A stretch of DNA of 64,000 bases. Source: Anaerolineae bacterium (GTDB taxonomy: Bacteria > Chloroflexota > Anaerolineae > Aggregatilineales > Phototrophicaceae). The notes under the pieces were generated by a model that did not search any database, was not told the origin of the DNA, and was given only the letters and a program-made list of their open reading frames with translations. Where the stretch lies: NCBI GenBank assembly GCA_022822545.1, contig JAJEBE010000057.1:1-64000 (forward strand), read 5' to 3'. Every line of letters starts with the position of its first letter. Position 1 is the stretch's first letter. Of this stretch, positions 38,859 to 48,266 are shown piece by piece. The translations under genes were made by a program, and so were the position numbers.

Positions 38859-38879
38859 CTCAACCGAAAGGACTTCTTC

Positions 38880-39668
38880 ATGCCAATCGGCCAAGTCACA
38901 CAGCAGGTCAAAATCGCCGCCGGTCTCTTCTGGGCCGATTACGCCGTGCTCGGCGCGCAAGTCCGCGAGCTGGAAGCGGCTGGCGTCGACTGGCTGCACA
39001 TCGAGGTGCGCGATGGCAAGTATATGGATTTCGCCATGCCCCGCGGCGGTTACGATATCATCGAAGCGACCTGCGGCAGCACGAGCCTCGAGGTCGAAGC
39101 GCAGTTGCAGATGATCCGCCCGAACTTCAACGTTTTCGATCAACTGGCCGATCTCGGCGTCAGCCTCATCAGCCTGCCAATCGAGACGACGGACGAGATG
39201 ATCTTCCAGAACATCACCTACATCAAAGAGAAGCTCGGGCTTAAAGTCGGCGTCTGGGCTTGGCAGGGTGTGCCCGCCATCGCCTTCGAGCAATTCATCC
39301 ACCCCTATATCGACATCATCGAATATGAGAGCCGCGCGCCCTTCTGGAAGCGGACGACCGGCAGCAAAAGCCCCCACACCATCGACCCCATCGTGGTGGA
39401 TACGATCCGCAAACTGCATGACATGATCGCGGCGGCGGGCTTGGAAGGTCGCATTGAGTTAATGGAAGACGGCGGCTTGAACACGAGCAACGTGGCGCAG
39501 TTCATCGCGGCCGGCATGACCGTCGGCGAATTCTCGTCGCCGCTGCTCAAGGGTCCCGCTGGCAAGCTGCAACCGGGCACGGGCGACATCGCCGCCGCCG
39601 TTCAGACGCTGCGCGCCGTCATGCGCGACGCCAGCGACGCATATCGCGATGAGAATGGGCTGCTTTAA
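38880..39668 (+). CDS. Ribulose-phosphate 3-epimerase family protein
   Basis: AAGLFWADYAVLGAQVRELEAAGVDWLHIEVRDGKYMDFAMPRGGYDII; ELMEDGGLNTSNVAQFIAAGMTVGEFSSPLL. Confidence 0.83.
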   Translation: MPIGQVTQQVKIAAGLFWADYAVLGAQVRELEAAGVDWLHIEVRDGKYMDFAMPRGGYDIIEATCGSTSLEVEAQLQMIRPNFNVFDQLADLGVSLISLPIETTDEMIFQNITYIKEKLGLKVGVWAWQGVPAIAFEQFIHPYIDIIEYESRAPFWKRTTGSKSPHTIDPIVVDTIRKLHDMIAAAGLEGRIELMEDGGLNTSNVAQFIAAGMTVGEFSSPLLKGPAGKLQPGTGDIAAAVQTLRAVMRDASDAYRDENGLL

Positions 39669-42178
39669 TGCGCCGCGCGAGCAACCTGCAATGGCTAACT
39701 TTTTGCGCGGCCGTGGTGGTTTTGGCGGCCGGCTTCTGGCTGCGGATACAGCAACTGGATGCGATGCCACCGGGCCTTAGCCGAGACGAAGCGAAAAAAG
39801 TGATTGACTCGGCTCATATCGCCCAGACCGGTACAATCGTGCTCTATCAAGATGTCGGGCGTCCCGAGCCGCTCTATCAATTTTATGGCGGCTTGACCTC
39901 GTTGTTCTTTGGCAATTCAATCTGGGTATTCCGCTTTGAAGCCGCGCTCTGGGGCTTGCTCACACTGCCCGCCGTATATTGGGCTTGTCGGCAGTGTTTC
40001 GCTGACCAGGCAAATGTGTTGCGCGTGCTGCTCGGCTTGTCAGCCATGATTGTCGTGGCGACAGCGCTCGGGCATGTGACCATAAGCAGGAGTCTTTACC
40101 GGGCAGTCCCTTTGACGGTGTTTCTGGCGTTTTTTATTGGGTTTGTCGCCCGGGCGCTGCGGCGACACGCGCGCTCCGATTACATCTTGACGGCGGTCTT
40201 TCTCGCTCTGGGGATACATTGTTATTCCAGCGCGCTTGTGGTCCCGTTTATTTTCATCCCGCTGATTTTGCAGCTTGTCGCGTTTCGCCGGCGCGCCTGG
40301 CGCCGATGGCTGCCCGGTCTTGTGACAATCGCTCTGGCTCTGCTGGTGATGACGGCGCCGGTGGCCTATCTGTTGCTGACGCAGCCTGACGCGATTATCT
40401 CGCGCGCCCGAGATGTCGCTGCCACAGCGGACATTAACCTCACCGCTAGTCTGGAGACAATGGTCAAGCAGTTCTTCGTCCGCGGAGACGGCAATCCCCA
40501 ATACAACGTCGCCGAAGCGCCTATTATCGACCCGCTTGTCGCGCCCCTGTTCGTCATCGGCCTCGTATATCTCTGCGCCCGAATCTGGCGGACCAGCTCG
40601 GTGTTGCTATTGGGTCTGCTGATTCTAGGCTCACTGCCGGCGCTGGCGACGAACGAGAGTGTGCATGGGCTGCGCATCTACGCCGAATTCGCAGTGATTC
40701 CCCTGATTGCCGCCTGCGGGCTGATTCCCCTGTATCATGTTTTGCGCTGGCTGAGTCTCTCCGATAGATTGACTGGTTATCTCGCATTGCTAGCGATTTT
40801 GATCTTCTTCGCCTTTCTGCTCGTCAAATCGGCCAGGACCTACAACAGGTTTTGGGAAATCTCAGAATGGCAAGGGAAAAAGTGGTACGTCTACGACCGG
40901 GCATTGAGTTATGGCGAATCGTTTTTTTCAAACCACCGACAATTCCTCGCGAACTGGATTAAAGCGCAGAACGCGCCGCTGCTCATACCGCTGGAAGAGC
41001 TGAATGGCCGCGCGACACGGGCGCATTTGATGTCTCGTTACCCTTACGTCGAGGGTGTGGGCGGGACCGAAGAATTCTTGCCAGATACCTTGGTTGTTTT
41101 GCCATGGTCACTGGAACGAGGTCAGTTTATCGACGACTCCTTACACTTTGCTTTGCTGGACGGCGATACGATTTCAATCATCCCGCCCTTTGACCAAGCG
41201 TACTTGGAAAGACTAATGGGGAAGCGAGCGGACGCCACTGTCGTGGCATTTGAAGGCAGCAATATCCCGGTCGTGGCTGAATACTTTTCCATCGCTTCGG
41301 CAACTCAACCACTCTACCAAAATGCGGCAGGCTCGGGTGAACCGATCGCTCGCTTCAACGGAGAACTCGACTTGGTACGCTGGCGCGGTCCCGCCACAAT
41401 CTCCGCCCCAGAAATATTCCAGTACTCTCTCGATTGGTCAGTGACACAGCCTGTCAGTCATCATTACGGCGCCTTTCTTCAGTTGCTCACGCCGGATTGG
41501 GAACGCATCGCCGGCGACGAGCGCTTGCTTTATCGCTGGCTCTACCCGACGGTCGTCTGGGATAGGTCTGATCAAGTTCCTGTGGCTTTCAGTTTGAATG
41601 TGGAGCGGCCATTGACGCCTGGCGCTTATCGACTGGCCGCGGGCGCCTGGTATGTCAACGGCGGTTTGATGCCAGCCCAGAGTTTCGTCGGCGCGTCGAT
41701 CTCGTCGGCGGCTACCATCGGCTGGGTCAAGGTGCCGCAGACAAGACAGCCCGCCATACCGGCCGGGGCGACGCCGGTGAAGGCGACCTTTGCCGACAGC
41801 TTCACGCTTAGCCATGTGGACGCGCGAAGAGAGGGTCGAGACCGCTTCACGATTGTGATGTATTGGACCGCGCCGGTGGAACGCGTCAGCATCGACGCCA
41901 CGAGTTTCTTGCACGTGTTTGATGAAAACCGGGCATTGCTGGCGCAAAGCGACAGACGACCATGGAGAGGGCAATACCCGACCCATATATGGGATAAGGG
42001 CGAAATTGTAGTGATTCAACATCAACTTGAATTGAAGCAGACCGACGGCGCGCAACTCTACACTGGCATGTATACTCAGCCAGATTTCGAGCGGCTGAAC
42101 GTCGAACAGGATGGCGCGCGCTTGACCGACCATATCGTGTATCTGGGTAGCCTTTCGACACTGCTCAGGGATGAATAA
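39668..42178 (+). CDS. Multi-pass membrane protein, glycosyltransferase family 39 (ArnT/PMT-like)
   Basis: WLRIQQLDAMPPGLSRDEAKKVIDSAHI; multiple TM helices then soluble C-terminal region; overlaps previous stop by 1 bp. Confidence 0.75.
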   Translation: MRRASNLQWLTFCAAVVVLAAGFWLRIQQLDAMPPGLSRDEAKKVIDSAHIAQTGTIVLYQDVGRPEPLYQFYGGLTSLFFGNSIWVFRFEAALWGLLTLPAVYWACRQCFADQANVLRVLLGLSAMIVVATALGHVTISRSLYRAVPLTVFLAFFIGFVARALRRHARSDYILTAVFLALGIHCYSSALVVPFIFIPLILQLVAFRRRAWRRWLPGLVTIALALLVMTAPVAYLLLTQPDAIISRARDVAATADINLTASLETMVKQFFVRGDGNPQYNVAEAPIIDPLVAPLFVIGLVYLCARIWRTSSVLLLGLLILGSLPALATNESVHGLRIYAEFAVIPLIAACGLIPLYHVLRWLSLSDRLTGYLALLAILIFFAFLLVKSARTYNRFWEISEWQGKKWYVYDRALSYGESFFSNHRQFLANWIKAQNAPLLIPLEELNGRATRAHLMSRYPYVEGVGGTEEFLPDTLVVLPWSLERGQFIDDSLHFALLDGDTISIIPPFDQAYLERLMGKRADATVVAFEGSNIPVVAEYFSIASATQPLYQNAAGSGEPIARFNGELDLVRWRGPATISAPEIFQYSLDWSVTQPVSHHYGAFLQLLTPDWERIAGDERLLYRWLYPTVVWDRSDQVPVAFSLNVERPLTPGAYRLAAGAWYVNGGLMPAQSFVGASISSAATIGWVKVPQTRQPAIPAGATPVKATFADSFTLSHVDARREGRDRFTIVMYWTAPVERVSIDATSFLHVFDENRALLAQSDRRPWRGQYPTHIWDKGEIVVIQHQLELKQTDGAQLYTGMYTQPDFERLNVEQDGARLTDHIVYLGSLSTLLRDE

Positions 42179-42244
42179 CGCAGCGCGTAAAGGCGCTCAA
42201 GACGAGCTGTCCCTAATTCGCGCAAATGGCGATAGAGGAGAACC

Positions 42245-43387
42245 ATGCCAAAAATCAGAATCGGACTCATCGGCTACGGCGGCATCGGACGGGTGCACGC
42301 GGCCGCTTACCGCGCCATCCCCTTCCACTACGGCTTGCCCGCCAATAGCATCAGCATCGCCGGGGTCGCCACGACCCGCTCCGAAACGGCTGAAGCCGCC
42401 GCCGCCGAGATCGGCTGTGACTTCCACACGGATGACTACCGGGCGCTGCTGGCGCGTGATGACATCGACGCCGTCGACATCTGCACGCCCAACAATTCGC
42501 ATCACGAGATCGCCCTGGCCGCCGCTGCTGCCGGAAAGCATATCTACTGCGAGAAGCCGCTGGCGATGAACGTGGCGGAAGCCATGAGCATGGCGGAAGC
42601 GGTCGAAGCCGCTCGCGTCAAAGCGCAGATGACCTTCAATTTCCGCTTCTTCCCCGCCATCACCCGCGCCAAACAATTGCTCGAGGCCGGCTTCGTCGGG
42701 CGCATTTTCTCCTTCCGCGGGCGTTACCACCGCTCCAGCTACATCAGCAGCGACAAACCTATGTCCTGGCGGCTCAGGCGGGAAATCACCGGTGGCGGCG
42801 CCCTCTTCGACCTCGGCTCGCACATCCTGGACCTGCTCTACTACTTGCTCGGCGATTTCGCGGCGGTCAACGCCACGCTTGATACGCTGATCAAAGAGCG
42901 CCCCATCGCCGCCGATTCCTCCGAGACAGCGCCCGTCGATGTCGATGATATCGCCTTTCTGCACGCGCGCCTGCCAAGCGGCGCCTTGGGCACGGTCGAG
43001 ATTTCGCGCATGGGCACCGGCGCCACCAATGACCTGAGCTTCGAGATCTTCGGCGACCAAGGCGCGCTCCGCTTTGACCTGGCCGAGCCCGCCTGGCTGC
43101 ATGTCTACGATACGCGCGACGCGGACGTTCCCCTTGGCGGCCGGCGCGGCTTCCGCAAAATCGAGGCGGTCGGGCGTTACCGCGGGCAACGCGCCCCTGA
43201 TTGGACGATGAGCCCCGATTTCATGCGTGTCCACGCCGAATGCCAATATCAGTTCATCCGCGCCATCCAGGACGACGCGCCAACTGCGCCCTCATTCGTC
43301 GACGGCCTGCACATCCAGCGCATCATGGACGCCGCCGAACGTTCGTCTGAATGTGGCGCGTGGGTGCGAATAGAGTCTGCTGGCTAA
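42245..43387 (+). CDS. Gfo/Idh/MocA family oxidoreductase
   Basis: RIGLIGYGGIGRVHAAAYRAIP; GKHIYCEKPLAMNVAEAMSMAEA. Confidence 0.93.
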   Translation: MPKIRIGLIGYGGIGRVHAAAYRAIPFHYGLPANSISIAGVATTRSETAEAAAAEIGCDFHTDDYRALLARDDIDAVDICTPNNSHHEIALAAAAAGKHIYCEKPLAMNVAEAMSMAEAVEAARVKAQMTFNFRFFPAITRAKQLLEAGFVGRIFSFRGRYHRSSYISSDKPMSWRLRREITGGGALFDLGSHILDLLYYLLGDFAAVNATLDTLIKERPIAADSSETAPVDVDDIAFLHARLPSGALGTVEISRMGTGATNDLSFEIFGDQGALRFDLAEPAWLHVYDTRDADVPLGGRRGFRKIEAVGRYRGQRAPDWTMSPDFMRVHAECQYQFIRAIQDDAPTAPSFVDGLHIQRIMDAAERSSECGAWVRIESAG

Positions 43388-43401
43388 TTCAATCGCGCGA
43401 T

Positions 43402-43447
43402 TCCACCCCCTCCCTGATGCTTCGGGGAGGGGGCCGGGGGTGGGGTA
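43402..43447. repeat. C-rich palindromic intergenic repeat
   Basis: CCACCCCCTCCCTGATGCTTCGGGGAGGGGGCCGGGGGTGGGG. Confidence 0.6.
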
Positions 43448-43449
43448 GA

Positions 43450-44979
43450 ATGGGGCACTACGATATCATCATCATCGGCACGGGCATGGGCGGCGGCACA
43501 CTCGCCTACGCCCTGCGGAATAGTGGCGCGCGCATCCTGCTGATCGAGCGCGGCGACTTCCTGCCCCAAGAAGCGCAGAATTGGCAGGTATCCGCCGTCT
43601 TCGGCGAGAATCGCTACAAGCCCGCCGAAACCTGGATCGACGCCCGCGATGGGGGACGCTTCAAACCCGGCGTACATTACTACGTCGGCGGCAACACCAA
43701 GGTCTATGGCGCTGCCCTGCCGCGTTTCCGCCGCGAAGACTTCGACGCCCTCGAGCACGAAGGCGGCACAGCACCCGCCTGGCCCATTAGCTACTTTGAC
43801 CTCGAACCTTATTACAATCTCGCCGAGGAACTTTTCTTCGTGCATGGTAAAGCCGGCGCTGACCCGACCGAGCCGCCGCGCGCGCGTCCTTACCCCTTCC
43901 CCGAAGTGCCCCACGAGCCGGTGATCGCCGCCCTCATCGACAAGCTGCGCGGGCAGGGCTTGCATCCCTACTGCCTGCCGATGGCCATTGACCTGCGCGA
44001 AGGCGGGCGCTGCATCCGCTGTATGACCTGCGATGGCTTCCCCTGTCAGGTCCATGCCAAAGGCGATGCCGAGGTTTGCTGCGTCCGCCCCGCCCTTGAG
44101 CCGGGCAATATCGCGCTCTGGACCAATACAAAAGCGCGCCGCATCCTCACCGACAGCGCCGGCAAAATCGCGACCGCCGTCGAAGTGGATCGGCAGGGCG
44201 AAAAGCAGTCCGTCTCCGCCGACAAGATCATCGTCTCTTGCGGCGCGGTCAATTCGGCGGCCTTGCTGCTGCGCTCGGCGAACGACTCGCATCGCGCTGG
44301 CTTGGCGAATTCCTCAGGTCAGCTTGGCCGCAACTACATGATGCACAACAACACCGCCTTGACCGCCGTCGCGCCCCTCAAGACCAACCCGACCGTCTTC
44401 CAAAAGACGACCGCGGTCAACGATTATTACTTCGGCGATGAGGATTTCGCCTGGCCGATGGGCAATATCCAGGCCCTGGGCAAATTGCAGGCGGGCATGC
44501 TCTCCGCCGCCAAGCCTTACCTGCCCAAGCCGCTGCTAGGCGCGATGGCCCGGCGCAGCATCGATTGGTGGGTGATGTCCGAGGACTTGCCCGACCCCGA
44601 AAACCGCGTCATGCTCGCGAGCGATGGCGGCATCCAAGTGCAGTGGCAGCCCAATAACCGCGCCGCCCATCAGCAGTTGATCCGGCGCGCTGCCCGCATG
44701 ATGCGCGCCGCCGGCTACCCGGTCGTCTTCACCGAAACCCTCGGCATCGAGACCAACTCGCATCAATGCGGCACCGCTCGCTTCGGCACAGATCCGGCCG
44801 CGTCCGTGCTCGATCCCTTCTGCAAAACGCATGACATCGACAATCTCTACATCGTCGATTCCTCCTTCTTCCCGTCATCCACGGCTATGAATCCGGCGCT
44901 GACCATCTGCGCTCAAGCCTTGCGCCTGGCCGATCACTTGCGGGGGGCGCCAATTCTGACTTCGGAGTTGCGCGCATGA
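43450..44979 (+). CDS. GMC-family FAD oxidoreductase
   Basis: Start trimmed from 43351; YDIIIIGTGMGGGTLAYALRNSGARILLIERGDFLP; C-terminal NLYIVDSSFFPSSTAMNPALTICAQALRLADHL. Confidence 0.92.
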   Translation: MGHYDIIIIGTGMGGGTLAYALRNSGARILLIERGDFLPQEAQNWQVSAVFGENRYKPAETWIDARDGGRFKPGVHYYVGGNTKVYGAALPRFRREDFDALEHEGGTAPAWPISYFDLEPYYNLAEELFFVHGKAGADPTEPPRARPYPFPEVPHEPVIAALIDKLRGQGLHPYCLPMAIDLREGGRCIRCMTCDGFPCQVHAKGDAEVCCVRPALEPGNIALWTNTKARRILTDSAGKIATAVEVDRQGEKQSVSADKIIVSCGAVNSAALLLRSANDSHRAGLANSSGQLGRNYMMHNNTALTAVAPLKTNPTVFQKTTAVNDYYFGDEDFAWPMGNIQALGKLQAGMLSAAKPYLPKPLLGAMARRSIDWWVMSEDLPDPENRVMLASDGGIQVQWQPNNRAAHQQLIRRAARMMRAAGYPVVFTETLGIETNSHQCGTARFGTDPAASVLDPFCKTHDIDNLYIVDSSFFPSSTAMNPALTICAQALRLADHLRGAPILTSELRA

Positions 44980-45893
44980 CTTACAGCATCGGCATCGACC
45001 TCGGCGGCAGCAAGATCGCCCTCGGCCTCGTCAGTCCGCAGGACGAGATCCTCGCCCGCCGCCGCATCGACACCGATGCCGACGCCGGCTTGCAAAGCGT
45101 CATCGAGCGCATCGCTCGCGAAGTGGCTGCTTTGAACGCTGAGCTGCCTGCCGGAGTCACTGCTGCCGCGGTGGGCGTTGGCGCGCCCGGCCCGGTCGAT
45201 CACATCAGCGGCGACCTGCTGACGCTGGTCAATCTGCCCGGCATCTCGAATACACCCTTCCGCCGCGCCTTGAGCGAGCGTCTGTCCTTGCCAGTCGCGC
45301 TCGACCACGATGCCAAAGTCGCCGCTCTCGGCGAATTCCACTTCGGCGCCGGGCAGGATCGAAACAGCATGATCTATATCGTCATCGGCACCGGCGTCGG
45401 CGCCGCCATCATCTACGAGGGGGCGCTGCTATACGGCGAAAGCAACAGCGCCGGCGAATCGGGCCACATGACCGTCGACCCCAATGGGCATCGCTGCCAC
45501 TGCGGCTCGCGCGGCTGCCTCGAGACCTATACCGCCGGTCCGGCGCTGTCCCGGCATTATGCGTCGGCGACCGGCGATGTCATCAGCGGCGACGAAATCG
45601 CCCGCCGCGCCCGCGCCGGCGACGAAAGCGCAAGGCGAGTCTTCCATGATGCCGGCAACGCCCTCGGCATCGCAATCGCCTCGCTGGCCATGACGCTGAA
45701 TATCGAGACCTTCGTCATCGGCGGCAGCGTCGCCCAAGCCGGCGACTTGCTCCTGCCGCCCGCCCGCGAATCGCTGAAAGGCTATTCCTTCAAGGCAGTC
45801 TCCGCTCGCGTCAAGGTCTTCGCCTCCGCTCTGGGCGAAGACGCGCCGATATTGGGAGCGGCGCACATGGCGCGGACGCTGCGGACGAGTTGA
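44976..45893 (+). CDS. ROK family sugar kinase/protein
   Basis: SIGIDLGGSKIALGLVSPQ; GESGHMTVDPNGHRCHCGSRGCLETYTAG; overlaps previous stop by 4 bp. Confidence 0.94.
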   Translation: MTYSIGIDLGGSKIALGLVSPQDEILARRRIDTDADAGLQSVIERIAREVAALNAELPAGVTAAAVGVGAPGPVDHISGDLLTLVNLPGISNTPFRRALSERLSLPVALDHDAKVAALGEFHFGAGQDRNSMIYIVIGTGVGAAIIYEGALLYGESNSAGESGHMTVDPNGHRCHCGSRGCLETYTAGPALSRHYASATGDVISGDEIARRARAGDESARRVFHDAGNALGIAIASLAMTLNIETFVIGGSVAQAGDLLLPPARESLKGYSFKAVSARVKVFASALGEDAPILGAAHMARTLRTS

Positions 45894-45999
45894 CCATAAA
45901 GAGTCTGCACGTCGCGATCTTAGTTCTTGCTGATTCCTAGTTCTCGGATGGGCTGCCGACGTTGAAAGACAAAGCTAAAGCTCAAGTCGGGGCGATCTT

Positions 46000-46587
46000 T
46001 CACTCTGCCGGCATTGTTTCAGACTCATTGTCTCTTCTCATTGGCCACCAGCGCTTGACTAGACTTAGAAGTTTTTCGAACAGATTTCCGGGCATCTTTT
46101 TCATCTTGGCTAGGAGCATTTTGATAGTCGAGACAAGGTCTTCTTCTCCGTTCCAGTGATCATGAAGGACTTGTGCCAACACGTCAGGTTCGAGGCTTAG
46201 CGTATTAAACAGTAGGTCCAGCAATATAATAAGGATACCAGCGTCGTCAATCAGTCCCGCTACGCTAAAAACCGCTTCAGGGATGAGGTCAAACGGACTA
46301 AGTACGTAAAGAACTGCTGACAGCAGAGCGAGCTTGGACTTATATGGAATCCGCGAATCGGACATTATGCCGACAGTGAACATGAACAGGTCAGGCAGCA
46401 AGAGGAGAATATCTGCCCATTCAGAATCCGCATGGCGCTCTAGCCAAGCGTGGATCTTCTCCCGCCATTTCCTGTACCAGCTATGCGCATGGGACTCGTT
46501 AAATCTGTCAAATGGTAGAATCGTATTGTCCATAATGGTTCGACTCCCTCGACAAAATCCGTCGTATCTTATAATTATATTGAGCAA
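46000..46587 (-). CDS. DUF1232 (YkvA-like) membrane protein
   Basis: KSKLALLSAVLYVLSPFDLIPEAVFSVAGLIDDAGILIILLDLL. Confidence 0.85.
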   Translation of the reverse strand: MLNIIIRYDGFCRGSRTIMDNTILPFDRFNESHAHSWYRKWREKIHAWLERHADSEWADILLLLPDLFMFTVGIMSDSRIPYKSKLALLSAVLYVLSPFDLIPEAVFSVAGLIDDAGILIILLDLLFNTLSLEPDVLAQVLHDHWNGEEDLVSTIKMLLAKMKKMPGNLFEKLLSLVKRWWPMRRDNESETMPAE

Positions 46588-46688
46588 CCATTGGATGCAG
46601 ATAAGAATGGCTTAAGTGGCATAGGCTTCTTGTTGGCAATTTGACAACACTATTATATCCGTCCATACAATTTTAGGCTGGGGCAATA

Positions 46689-48266
46689 ATGTACCTGCAT
46701 GCCGATCGACTGCCCAGTGGAACAATTCTCAAAGACTTTGATATCTGCATCGTCGGCGCCGGCGCGGCCGGCATCGCCATGGCGCAGCGGCTGGCCAATA
46801 CCTCGCTGAAAGTCATCCTGCTGGTCAGCGGCAGCCCCGCCGATCGCGGCCTGCCCGACGAAGGGCGGCAAGCGCTCTACCATGGCAGCGCCGGCGACTT
46901 CCTGCAAAAAGTTGATCCCGTCTTCCTGCGCCGTTCCCGCTTGAATATGTACGGCGGCACGACCAATCACTTCGGCTTTTGGGCGCGCCCGCTCGACCGC
47001 GCCGACACCATGCCGCGCCCCGGCTATCGCGACGCCGGCTGGCTCTTCGATGAGCGCGAACTGGCGCCCTGGTACATCGATGCCCACCGTTTCGGGCATT
47101 TTGGTCCCTTCAATTATGACGATATGCATTTCTGGGAGCGCGTGCTCTACGCCCGCTGCTTCGATCCGCTCCCCGGCGACAAGCTGACCGGCGCCATCAT
47201 GCGCGCCCAATACGAAGAGCGTTTGCACGACTTCCAGGTGCAATTCCGCGAGCAGCTAAAAAGCGCGCCTAACATCACTGTGCTTTTTAACGCGCACCTG
47301 CTTACGATTAAGACCGACGAAAATCAGCGTCATGTCATCGAGTTGAACTGCTCCACCATCGCGGGGGGCAAAGCCGGCGCGCCTTTCACGGTCCGCGCGC
47401 GGGACTATGCGCTGGCTTGCGGCGGCATCGAGAATGTCCGCCTGCTAAAGCTCTCCGGCGACCTGGGCAATAACAAACGCGACCAACTTGGGCGCGGTTT
47501 CATGGTGCATCCGCTGCTGACCAACGCCGCGCGGGTTTACTTTGATCAGCCCGTTCCCAGCGATATCCGCAACTTCTTCCGCGAGCAGCAGATCCGCCTC
47601 AAACCTTCCGAGACGGCCCGCGGCGAATACCAGCACATGGTCGCCCCGCTGGTCCATCCGGAGCTGGTTTTTGAATATCTCACGTTTAACGCCTGGGGCG
47701 TACTCGCGCCGACGCATCAGACCCTGCTCGACGAGCAAATCGGCAACTTCCGCATCATCCTCTACTTCGGCGCGGATGCCGCTTCCACGATCGTGAATTT
47801 GAACTGGGAACAGACGCCGGACGACGCCAGCCGCATCACGCTGAATCAAGAGCAGGTCGATCCCATCTTCGGGCAGCCGGTCGCTCATATCGATTGGCGC
47901 CTCAACGAGACCGACAAGCGCAGCGCCGTTCGCGCATTGGAAATCACTTTGGACTACTTGCGGGACCGCGGGGCGAGCCGTCAGGAGATGATCAGCGATG
48001 TGGGCGGCGGCGCCGAAGATTGGACCTTCCCCCCGGGCGAAGGCGCGCTCGAAGCCGGCGATCATCACATTGGCGCGCTGCGCATGTCGGCATCACCGGC
48101 GGACGGCATTGTCGATATCAACTCGCGCCTGCATAGGACTGATAATCTCTACATCGCCGGCTCGGCTATTTTCCCGACAGGCGGCTACGTCAACCCGACG
48201 CTGACCATCGTCGCGCTCTCGCTCCGGCTCGCCGATCACCTTAAGGCGGTTGCGGGCCGGCGCTAA
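46689..48266 (+). CDS. GMC-family FAD oxidoreductase
   Basis: FDICIVGAGAAGIAMAQRLANTSLKVILLVSG; C-terminal NLYIAGSAIFPTGGYVNPTLTIVALSLRLADHL. Confidence 0.92.
   Translation: MYLHADRLPSGTILKDFDICIVGAGAAGIAMAQRLANTSLKVILLVSGSPADRGLPDEGRQALYHGSAGDFLQKVDPVFLRRSRLNMYGGTTNHFGFWARPLDRADTMPRPGYRDAGWLFDERELAPWYIDAHRFGHFGPFNYDDMHFWERVLYARCFDPLPGDKLTGAIMRAQYEERLHDFQVQFREQLKSAPNITVLFNAHLLTIKTDENQRHVIELNCSTIAGGKAGAPFTVRARDYALACGGIENVRLLKLSGDLGNNKRDQLGRGFMVHPLLTNAARVYFDQPVPSDIRNFFREQQIRLKPSETARGEYQHMVAPLVHPELVFEYLTFNAWGVLAPTHQTLLDEQIGNFRIILYFGADAASTIVNLNWEQTPDDASRITLNQEQVDPIFGQPVAHIDWRLNETDKRSAVRALEITLDYLRDRGASRQEMISDVGGGAEDWTFPPGEGALEAGDHHIGALRMSASPADGIVDINSRLHRTDNLYIAGSAIFPTGGYVNPTLTIVALSLRLADHLKAVAGRR

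Noticed and set aside
46642-46675. Promoter TTGACA...TACAAT upstream of the GMC oxidoreductase
   Set aside because: Spacer of about 19 bp, with alternative -10-like TATTAT too close; not strong enough to list.
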